64,000 nucleotides of DNA from Patiria miniata. Lineage: Eukaryota > Echinodermata > Asteroidea > Valvatida > Asterinidae. The position numbers and the translations under genes are program-made. The stretch is from the NCBI RefSeq assembly GCF_015706575.1, contig NW_024037072.1, forward strand, positions 2,113,001 to 2,177,000, written 5' to 3'. Below the pieces are notes generated by a model. The model saw only the letters and a program-made list of their open reading frames with translations. It had not been told where the DNA came from and did not search any database. The stretch's first letter is position 1; each line of letters starts with the position of its first letter. Positions 12,101 through 24,100 of this stretch are shown here, piece by piece.

Positions 12101-15100
12101 CACGTACGTACGAATGCCAATCTATCGCTGTGCACGCCGCGCTGTACTAGACTGTGTAATGATTGGGGTGTAAACGCGTTGCATCTATTGCGTGAATATA
12201 AGACAACACGTACATGTAGTTAGCAGCCGCTCAGCGTACGGTAAGTATTACAGACCGGATCATCGGAAATAAACAACAAAATACTTTTGAGTGCAAGCGT
12301 TTATTTCATACTTCTGAAAAAGACAACTCCACAAAGAATACATAAATCGCTCGGACATTTTGTCCGAGCACATCTGCATTTGGTCGGACAAACCATGAAA
12401 GTGGTCGGAAAATGTCTGATGTCCGACTGTAATTTCACGCACTGTGCATTTATCTCATTTAAGTATAAAATTGAACAATGAAGTTGATTGGAGCGGGGTT
12501 TGAACCTGCAACCTCTGGAACACCGTATCAGTGCTCTACCAACTCTATCCAGCCCTAATATTGTTGGTAGAGCGCCAATACGATTTCCAGAGGTTTTTGA
12601 ATTTTTGTTAAGCCTGTTGGTTACTTGAGCCCAAATTCACAGAATAGCACAATTTCATTGAGCCCATACCTATTATACAGTAGCAGATAAAGCAGCAGAT
12701 TTCATGCTATTCAAATCGGCAACATTTGCCTAAACCTTCAATAAACATGTTAAATAGAATTGAAGTTTTGAAATATTCACACACGTAACGCTAGCACAAC
12801 TTCAACTTTTGATAAAAAAAACCCCAAGAATCATCAATAAAGTTTATATCAACTGATAAAGGGTGTTATTACCTACGTTTTCATTTTTTTCAGATGCCTA
12901 ATAATGCTTTAGTATGGGATGCTGCTGCTGGCAGTACCCACACTCTCCTGTTAGCAGATGGGAACAGCTTCCAGCCCGACATATACTATCTGGGAAAACA
13001 ACCAAGGTTTGCGACAGATTTTTGTTAACCTTTGTTTTGTTTTTCATTGGAAATGTTGAACTATAATGAGATCACTGTCTAACTTCGAGGCACTTAATTA
13101 AAGATGGTCAAATTTGCTTTTTCACTCTTTTGTCTGTGTCTCTCTTTCTCCACAAGTCAACAGAACTTTTGATTGATTTGTTGGTTCAAAAGCAAAGAAA
13201 AGTTCACCTCAAATCAATATGGAATCGGATCGGCATGTATTTCTGGTATCATTGGCGTGAACTGACTGGGAATATTCTATTTCTCCAATGGGTGGAGAGA
13301 GGGACTTTGGGGTGAAGTGGGTTGCTGAAGGACACAACAGAGATTCAATCCAGCTGCTGCTGATGTATGGGTAGCAGCTGGACTCCAAGCCTTGGCCTTC
13401 TGATCATGAATCATTGACCCTCACAACTAGACCAAACTCCCCTCCCCCACAAGAAGTTGTAACAACTACACCATTATAACAAGATTTAGTTGTTGCATCA
13501 GAAAGCTTAAAGCCTACTTCTAGTTGGAAACTATCATTTGGAGAAATGCTGATGCTAAAAATATCCATTTTGGGCTTAGGTAGAAAAATGTGGCTTTTCA
13601 CTGGAGTTAGCTAATTTGAATGTTTAATATTTGTATATACTGACCTGAATTAAAAAAAAATTGAGCGTAAAATTGTAGAGCTCTTCTGATTCTTTGTTGT
13701 ATATATTTTTCTCAATAAAAGAGCCACTTCCTGTGTATGTTGTAAGAAAACTACAATCACGATTTTATTCAAGTAGTTTGATTTCTTCGTTTTTTAAATG
13801 TTTTCAGTCTCCAAGAATTAAAGAACGAGGGGCGTACTGGCACACCGGAGAACAGCCCCCTGAAGGAGAGTAAAGAAGCCAGTAAGAAGCGGCCGATGTC
13901 TAGCATTGCCAAGGGACCAACAGTCAAATATGCAGCAAGAGCCAAACAGCCAGAAAAGCTTCCCTTCATTAGAAAGGTAAACTCTGGCATGAGAAACGTG
14001 TGACCACAGACTGCAATTGCTAGTGTGGGTCTTTTATGAAGCCAGTGAATAGCCAGGAAAAATCTTGAGAGCAAAGCTAAACTGTTAGCGTTGCAGGTTA
14101 GCTCAGTATCAGTGGGAATAGAAACGGTTGGCACGGCAAGAACTAGAATCGTCAGAAAAGTTAAAGTAAACTTGTCGGTGCCATTGTGAAGCCGGATGGA
14201 GAAAGATTTCCACGTACATAATGTGTAACATTCTTTCTAAACATGATTCTTTTCTGCCGTTTCCAGTGTGGTTGGGCCCAGTTTGTAGCAGCTGCGTCTG
14301 ACCTGTGTGCATGCATCACAGACAAGAATGCCTCCGGCTTTACGGCCATTCTCCATGAGCTGGCTGCCTCTGAGAGACTCTTGCACTACCAGCTCACCAC
14401 AACGCGGTCCACTATCATCAAGGCCCTCAGCAGTCCAGGTATAAGTTGCAATTATGATTATTGCTTATTTCTGGTACTGAGACCAAGGATTCCTCAAAAG
14501 CGCCCGAGGCACTGTAGCTCGCAAGCCTGAAGAAACCTGTAGAGAGAAGACAACGAGATGAAATTAGAGTTTTAGAGGTTGGAGGAAAAATCCCAGAAGA
14601 ATATTCTGGGGAAAACCCATGGACTCAGGTAGGGACGGAAAACCCAATCCACACGGGGACCATGGCAGGAATGGAACCTGGGCCATAGAGGTGGAAGGGG
14701 AGGAAATGACTACTGTGCCTACCTGACTCCCTAAGTATCCCGAGTCCCATGTTGTTGTTGAGTCCTTTTATGGGTGACCAAGTATGGACTTCTTACAGGA
14801 ACAGTAGATAGCACTGGGTGACAACTAGGGGTGTGCATTTACGGTTAGTATGGGAATTGGATACCTAGTTTAAAAAAACACAGGTACCCGCGTGACTGTT
14901 AAAAAACCCAACCCAAAAATTCAAATCTCGGTACTTGCTGTTCAGATTGTTCATAAAGGTCTGCACGATAATACTACCACATCTGTGCATCGATACAGCA
15001 AGATACAAGTGTGTACAGTGAGCTTATAGCTTTACAGTGTAAACTGCAAATTTCACGAGTGTCCTAAACATGACATTTGTTTTGTTTTCCCTTGTAGCCT

Positions 15101-18100
15101 GGCTTGCATTTTTAAAATCCCCCCACAAAGGACATTCAAAAGCTTTCTTTTTTCATTGTCTGAGAAGTTACTATAAGTAATTTGCAAAGTTGGTTACGAG
15201 CACCTGATTCCATAATCTGGAACCGGTTCCTGACATTAATGGTCGGGTACTCGCGCACCCAGCTCTGATGCATAGCCCTAGTGACAACCCACAAGAGTTC
15301 CAGTGTGCATTGTTGTGATTGAGTCCATTCATAGAGCTATATTAAATTACTAGAGCGCTAACTCGTCATTCTGCGCGTGGAATCGCTTTGAAGCCGTCCT
15401 TGGAGCAGACATTTTGACTTCATGTGCGTGTTTGTAGAACATAATGAAATTAGATGGATTGAATTTTGAAAGTGTACTCTACATGCAACGCGCAAGTAGA
15501 ACATATGCAAACAACTTCAGCGCGTCATGGACGGTTAAAAAAATCTTGACGGCAAAAAGCATCTGCAGCGAATACCCGCACGCGTTGTGCTGTTTGCGTA
15601 AACCAAAATGACACGCTCATTTGCTGATCGTGCATTTCGGTTTTGGGCGTATTGGCTTTGATAACGCACCAGTATGGAATACAAATGCATATATGCAAAC
15701 ATCCGTACAAAAGCTGTACAAAATTTCTATGTCTCCATAGGTTTGTGCACAAACATGGATGCGCCCAGCAGGTATTTGTACACGAAGTTAGCGCTCTAGT
15801 AATTTAATATAGCTCTATGAGTCCATCATACATTATAAGTTCATCAAAGATCCATCACAAATCCAGTCACAAATCTGGTCAAAAGCAGTGTTGTAGTCGA
15901 GACCCTGCAAGACCATCACAAGACCATCACAAGACCTCCAGTCTCAATTCAAGTCACAAGCTATTCCAATGAACTGCAACAAAGGCATTCCGTTGTAATT
16001 GTTCGTGCCCTGTTACTTGTGGCTGGTCTTCTGAATGGTCTTGTGCTGCTCTTGTGTCTGGTCGTGTGATGGTCTCGACTACAACACTGGTCACAAGTAA
16101 ATCATTTATCGGTTCACAAGGTCAGTCACAAGTAACAGTGTAAGAACAATAACAAGAGATGCCTTTATCACTACTATTGAATAACTTATGACTTTTAACT
16201 TTAGGAGTTAAGACTTGTGATGTGAAGACTTGTGATGGACTTAACCACAGCACTGTCTGTGTGTTGGAAACTCTGTGCGTACATACACTTTGTTTTGCTT
16301 TTTAGTATAGCGTTGATGTTCTTCTTTCCTTGATACAGACATGAACAAAGTACTAGAAGGAACCATCTACCAGCAGCCATTCCGACAAATCGTTGACCTC
16401 TTTTCGTTACTCGGCACGACCGTGGCCCACAATTCCATCGGCCTGATGGCAGCCGTACAACGGAGCCGTGACCTTGTTGAACTGGCCATGTTGAAGAGTG
16501 GAGCCGAGTACCGGGCCGTCTTTGAACAGTACGCTGTCTATGTCTGCAACTTTGTAACTGTCGGCGGATTCACTCACATGGGAAAAATTGGAAGGTAACG
16601 TGGTTGTGACTTTCCTTTCATGTCAAATGATGTAAGTGAGGTTGACTTGCCGTAGGGATCATCTGACGTAGCTGTTAACAGAAGGTCACAAAGATAAGTG
16701 CTTATTGGTGTATTTTTCTGTACCCTGGGTTATTGTTTATTATTTCTTTTTTAGAAATAGTACGGTTTGTTCAATGAAACTACTGGTTTGGAGTAGCCGT
16801 AGAGATTACTTGATGGTAGATGAGCTCTGAAATCAGTATTGGTGGGTTAGCAAGTGTGTGAACCCATCCCAATTGTCAAATATATTAATCAGCAATGCAA
16901 GTTCAATGAAAGAAGAAAGATTCTTCCCACAGGGTGAATAGAATCCCATGTGTATGATTGAACAATTTCCCAGTGCTTAAAGCCACAGAATTCCACACAG
17001 GAAAAACTTGGCAGCGTTTGTTGTCCATCCACACTCTCTGTGCTTAGTCCGATTAATACTTCACATGAATTTGAGAGCGAAACGAATTCATTAGGGTAAC
17101 GGAGTCACAATGAAACGACGATTATTAACGTTATGAAATTCGCTCCACTTTTTGCAATCATGTGAATTATGAACCTGTCTTTGTATTTATAATGATTGGT
17201 GTTTGAATGTCTGTCATGCAGTGATGCGCTCTCCAAGCACGAGGCAGTCTTCACGGAGCTCTTGAACGAGGAGAAACCAGCAAGTTACGGCACTCCGCTG
17301 AGGAATCTGATGAAACTCCCCCTGGATAGGGTCAAGTGCTACGCCTACCTGCTGGGCAAGCTCAAGGATTACTATGCCCAGGTGAGAGCTTTGACAATAG
17401 ACCAATGGATTAAGCCCCGCCCCCATGGTGTATTGACCAATCACCGCCAAGGTTTATGTCTGACATACATGCTTAAAGCTATAGTCCATCATTTGCAGCC
17501 ATCCGAAAAGTAACTGGCGTAATTATTGTTGAAAAACAAACTTGGTTGAAAGATAGTAAGGGAACTAAACTCCCTGTGAAATTATTCTTTCTGGGAAGCT
17601 GTCATTTTGAAGTAATCAACGAAAGAAGGCATTTCCAACGGTGATTCTTAAGAAGCACCATAGGAAAATTTAAATTAGTAGTTCGTTTTGTTATTCAGCG
17701 CAGCGCGCACAAGTATTGGAACGACGCACACGCGCGCGCAGTTGTTGTAATTCGTCAGATCAGTGCGCGACGTCGCGTATAGCTGCAAATTCAAAACAAT
17801 TCAAAACATGATTCAGTAACTTTTGATTTGAAATTGAGATCTTAGAATGCTGTTTTTCTCGGAATGTACAGCTGAAGCTTAGCTGAAACTTCATCAGGTT
17901 AGTTGCTCAGTATCCTTCATTAGATTTTGAACTCTTTTGTTGCTTCAAACGAACAAAATGCACACATTACAAATGATGGACTGTAGCTTTAAATGTTTGA
18001 CAGGTGTGTGCATGTGTATGACACGCACAACTAGAGCATGTAGCATGGCATTCAATAGGGGCACCTGTTGTCGCCCACTGTTTACACCAGAATTAAAACC

Positions 18101-21100
18101 ATTCATTTTTTTGAGAATATTAAAAGTAACTGTGTTTACATTCAGGTGGTTTGTCACAAAACTGTCACTCTTTCATAAACCCTAACTCCCTAGGCATTTT
18201 TGCAACCTCAATCCTGCAAAATCACCAACTGCCTCCGTGTAAAAATAGCATACAACTGCAAAATCAATCCTGCAAAATTCACCATTATTTCTTGAATGTG
18301 ATCCTTGGAGCGGTGACCATTGCCTCAATCCTGCAAAATCCTCCAGCAATCACTGTCAATAAGTTGAGGCAGAGCCAGTGACATCCTGGAGCAGTGCGAA
18401 GGATTTCAAGTATAATCTAATGTAGGCCTAACTTTATGCACGGCTGAGCATAAAAAATACAAGGTCCGGCCCAAGACCTTGACACAGTGCATCCTCCAAA
18501 ATCAGCCACACATTTGCAATCCTGCAAAATCCTTCATTTCGCAAAGAGGATTTGGGAAGGTTAGGCGAACCTTACATTTGACACGAAGATTTAAATGTAC
18601 CACTGGAATCTGATCTTCTTTCACTTTCACGCTTTTCAGGGAAGCACAGAGTTCAATCTCCTAAAGGAAAGCAGTGAATCGTGGGAGGCATTGCAGCGCA
18701 GCATTGACGAGAAGAAAGCCCATGCTGAAGAGACCAGGGCGTTCTGGGAATCCTGCCCATCCAAACTGGCTGTAAGTAGACAATCGTGGTACCCATCACA
18801 TACTGAACAGGTGGATATCAGCAAGAATGTTATTGCCAAAATGTAATCATTTATTTGTTATTCAGTTATGTGTTTGCAAAATGATACAAACTTTTTTACA
18901 AAGTAGCACAGGTAGCACATATTGGTTTAAGCTTGCTTTTTATGTTAACTGCAAAAAACCATACATGTATTTCATACAAATTTCTGTTGTGGAAAAAAAC
19001 ATGCCTTGTATTCTAAATTCTGTAACTGCAATTATTGGGTTATAAACATCACCTATCATTACAGCTGCATCCCTGTTAGTGACATTCTTGTAATGAGCAT
19101 CCAGGCTGGATCACAAATTAAATCAGATCACAAATTAAATCAGATAAAGCCTGCTCTACACCTTTGCGATTTTACCGGTTCAACGGATCATCGGGCCATC
19201 GGACATGCAGATGAGAGAGGTGCGCGCTGAAAAATTTGACCGATCTGACCGTACACAGGGCGGCTTGGATGAAATAAAACATGTTTGATTATCTCGCATC
19301 CGATTTCACCGGATCCGATGTCACCGGAAAGGTGTGCGGGCAGCACTCCGATTTCACCGGACGCAATATTTATGTTCACCAATCACATTCATGAAGGAAG
19401 TCGCATGACTCAAAATTGACGGCTGCCATTTTGTCGTCATGTGACTGGTCATCGTGTGACCGGTCACCATGCGACCGATTATAGAATGGAATCGTGCATG
19501 TGTGCGGGTTAACGTTGCTGTCTCAGCAACGGTGAAAAAAAAAGGTACTGGTGAACCGGGAAAATCAGAAAGGTGTGTGGTGGACTTTAGGTCATACATG
19601 TAAGTAACAGTGACGGCTGCATGAGGACTTGTTCTTGACTTGGGATAACTTTTGACCACAACTCTATGAACAGCATCAGTGCTACCCGGTAAGTAGACTA
19701 AACATGCAAATTGCTTAACTCTAATTCCCTGGCGTCTTTTACTAGGAACTGGACCAATTCCATCAAAATCCATCAATCAGTGTGCAGCTTATACAAAACT
19801 GTACATGACATAATGGAATCCACCACTGACGCACTGGTTGACATTCATGGACTCGCTACACACGGCTTCTATCACAATAGCAGTACAGGAAGCTAGGCAA
19901 AATCAATCAGATACCCCTAGTACTGCTTCAGGCCATTAGGCCCAAGTCCATCATACTCCATCAATATTTAGTCACGCCAGGCCTTCTGGAGTTGGGGTGT
20001 ATAGGGTTAAGATGTTTCATACATGTGTAAGTTGGTCTTTCTGTACAAATGTATACAATTTAGCATAATTTTAATTACAAAATGTCACACAAGTAATTGA
20101 TCAACATGTCACACACATAACCAGAGAAAAATTCCCATTTAAATTTAGTAAAACTAAAGCAGAGGGTATACATTGTTTACACATTCTGGAAATGTGAACC
20201 ATGATCACTGCAATCTGATGCCATTTCCATGTGAATATATGTTTTCCCGGCTATTTTAACACTTGTATCACATGAATTCCCCATATCGATACTTTAATTT
20301 CGTCCCCGAACATCGCCAAGCTCAATTCTCAATTTGAATTTCAAAAAGCCACCACTAGATTTCATTTAAGGGCCAGTATAATTCAAATTGTTAGCATTCC
20401 GATTCGTCCAAAATCTTTGAAATTCGTCTCGTGAAGCAATCGGCATTGAATTGAAAAAGCAAATTCAGTTTTTGTGATTCGTTTTACTGTTCTTGTCGTT
20501 ACATTTCGTCTCTGGTGACTTAAAACGTTACGATTAAAAATGTGCCCAACCTTTGGACTTGTTTGCGCAGTAATTAACTTGTAATTTTTAACAAATATTT
20601 CCTTATAAATGAAAGTAAAGCTGTAAGTTTTGAGTTTTCTTTGACAATTAACAATAAAATCAGAAATTGAACTTTCACAATATGCTCTTTGCTTAGCATA
20701 TGGAAATTAAGCATTAAGATCAAACTCCTTCGTAATGTTGCTCTTTGATATATGTATATGAATAAAACAACAGAAATAAGGTGTGTCTATCAAAGAACAA
20801 CATTAAGAAGTTCTTTGAACTTAATGCTTAGTGTCCATGTCATAAGTGCATATTGTGAAATGTCAATTCCTGACTCTACTGTTAATTGTGAAACACAGTA
20901 ATAAAAATTTATACCTTACAGCTAACTACTTTTATTTATACATATAAGGAAATATATGTTGAATTGTCATTGTTTTAATACACATAATTCTTCAAATAAG
21001 TCAAAAGATTTGGCGCATTTTCTAATCATATACGATTTAAGTCACCAGGGACGAAATGTAATGACAACAACATGAAAACGAATGACAAAAAACGAATTTG

Positions 21101-24100
21101 CTTTGTCAATTCAACGCCGATTGCTACATGAGACGAATTTCACAAATTCAAGACGAATCGGTATGCTAAAAAAATGAATTATACTGAACCTTAAATGAAA
21201 TCTAGTGATGACTTTCTGAAATCCAAATTGAGAATTGAGCTTGGCGATGTTAGGGGACGAAATTTAAGTATCGATATAAGGAATTTGTGTGATACAAGTG
21301 TTAAAATGACCCGGAAAACCTATACTATAATTCTTAAATTTGCCTTCCCGGTTTGTTTTAATCATTTAACTTGAACAAACAGTTTTGCAGGGTTATTCCA
21401 TCAAATAAGATCATCATTACAATACAGAAACAGTAAGATAAGCTGCACAAATTCAAACTACTCAGCTTTTTGTAAAGGGACACTGACCTGACACTGAAGG
21501 ATAAGAGAATATATGGAGAACACCGAAACGATCTTGCTTGTTTTCATTTTCGTTTACATTCTTCTTGTGAAAAATATAAAAAAATTACGAATGAAACAAA
21601 AATCAAAACCCTATTAAAAACATTTCTCATATACCAATATCAATTGTGAAACTCTGTTGTATGCTTTTATTGAAGTGCTGTAAAAACAATGGAGACAAAA
21701 GTTGCATTCAGTAGTTCAGGTCAACTAATAAAAATGTTTCTCGTCCTTCTTTGAAAAAAAGAAAAAAAAGAAAAAAAGAGGCCCTTTTTTCCCACTCAAG
21801 ATTGTCCAAGATGGTGAATGGATTCTTCCACGTTCTCAACTACTTTTGTATCCAAAGGGGCCATAACCTACAAGATTTTGAACTTACAAAAAATATAGCT
21901 ACAATTTCGCTGGAAAAATATAACAAGACAAAACATTTCATACATGTATGATTTAAAAATACAGAAAGGAGATGGGCGGCAAAAAGAAAACGAGGAAGGA
22001 CAAGAAACATGTCAATCTATTTACTTGGTATTACAGAAACAAGAAAAAGTTAGAAGGAAAGATGAAGAAGGTTTCAGTTTCAACTCCAGCTCCAGATTTT
22101 CATTCCTTGTTGGTATAAAACTGGAGTGATCTTGTGATAGGGCAGACCGCTCTTTGTTGCACCTGAGCACAGTGTTAGACATGGAAATCAATGCTACAAT
22201 GTACATGAACTATGGGTGATGGCTACCAAGACAACTCCTTTTCATCGATTGAGAGGCTCCGGAGGGACTTTCTAGACAGTTTAGATCAAACTCAACAAAT
22301 ATCTCGCCTTGGCATGAAAATCATTGCACCAATTGGCCTTTTCTTGAACTTTGTCTTTCTCTTCACAGTCATTCGAGTGAAGTCCATGCGTACAATCATC
22401 AACATCTACTTATCCAATCTGGCTGTGGCTGACTTGCTCTACCTTATGACCGACTTTTTATTTGCATTGTTTGCTTACAAGTTGAACACACTACAAACAG
22501 TGGTCCTAAGCGTGCGGTACACGTTCCTAGCAGCTTCGAATTTCTTTGTGGTTACCATAGCAGCTGAGAGATTCTCTGCAGTGCGCAATCCTCTGACATT
22601 TAAAGAAAAGGCCTCTAAATCTCGAGCAGCAAAGATATCAGCAGGAATCTGGGTGCCTACAGTTATTGTTGGTGTGATTCTAGTATTCTTACCAGAGACT
22701 GTCTTCCCTTACACCCTCCTTTGGGTCACTTTCCTTATCAACATTGTCTGTTTTATAGTCACTCTTGTTTTGTGCATCTATGTAGTGGTGAAAGTGCGCA
22801 AGCAATCAGCCCTGTTGCCGAACAGTCCTAAGCAAGCAGGCAAGGTCCTCTGTATGGTTACAACCAACACTGCTGTTTTCTTCATTCTGAAATTGCTGGA
22901 CATTGCAGCTGCAATTATACTCATCAAATTTTTAGATTATTCTTGGCCTGCCCAGGCTGTTGCGTTGGTAGAGCTTGGGAAAAAAAATCATATTGTGACT
23001 CTATGTATCGGAATCTTGCAACTCATCAATAGCTCAATCAATCCCCTAGTCTACAGTGCCACAAACGCTGACTATCGTACAGCTGTAGTTGAGGCTTTCT
23101 CATTCCTGAAACTGTGCTGTCGTTGCTGCCCAAGACGGAATCCCAGCCGACCATCGCAGCCAGGGAAGCAGATTGAGCTTCGTGTGATTCCACAGGCAGC
23201 AAATAACCAAAAGCACCGTGCTGCCAGGCCAAGCTGCAGCAAGCCACCAAGCCAAGGGCATGCACAACACACAGAGAGTCAGCAGTCACTGGACAGCTGT
23301 CCAGAACAATGTTCTAGACAAAGCAGCAGCAAGGCATTCATGCACAGTCAGCAGCATGTTCAAGTGCATGTTGAGGTACATGCAGAACCAGCAGGGACCC
23401 CAGATCCTGCAAGTTCTCATCAGGAACAATGCTCTAGTCTGACTGACTGCAAGCCATCCATGCAAGGGGAACAGTGTGTACATCCAGAACCAGCAGAGAG
23501 CCAGCAGTCACTTACAAGCACTCAGGAGCAATGTCCTGGGCTGACTGGCACAGAGCCATCAGCACAAGGGCAGCAGTATGCACATCAAGAGTCAATCGTT
23601 TGAAAGGTGTCAAGAACAATGTTCTCTGGTAACTGATGAGTGCAAGCCATCCATGCAAGGGGAACCGAGTGGAAACTGACTGATGGACACGAACAGTGTT
23701 AAAGCTGCAACCTGACAGTCTGAAAACCTGTTTACACATGTACATGTAGATCATGCAAACGGGAGTGCTAAGTAAATTTGATGTGAAGAAACTAAAAAAA
23801 GAAATTTGCTATGGAAAGGAACGGTGAGAACTAATAATTTAGTGATAGCATATTGTAGTTGATGGGTTGAAAGATTAACCCTAACAGAACTCAACCCATC
23901 AAACCCCAATGGCATGTATTGTTGGAATCTGTCAGGATGGGTACAGTTCCCTTAAACTGACAGTCTTTTACATTGGGTTGGCACACCTCTAGAATCAAAG
24001 TCAGAAATATGTGCGTGCAAATTCCAATATGGTGTTAGAATTTGCCAGGATGGGTATGGTTCCTAGTAAATCATGGAGTTAAAGTTTAACAGAATTCTTC

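Noticed and set aside
13130..13315. Possible extra ALS2 exon
   Set aside because: No alsin similarity, and exons 3 and 4 already join in phase without it.
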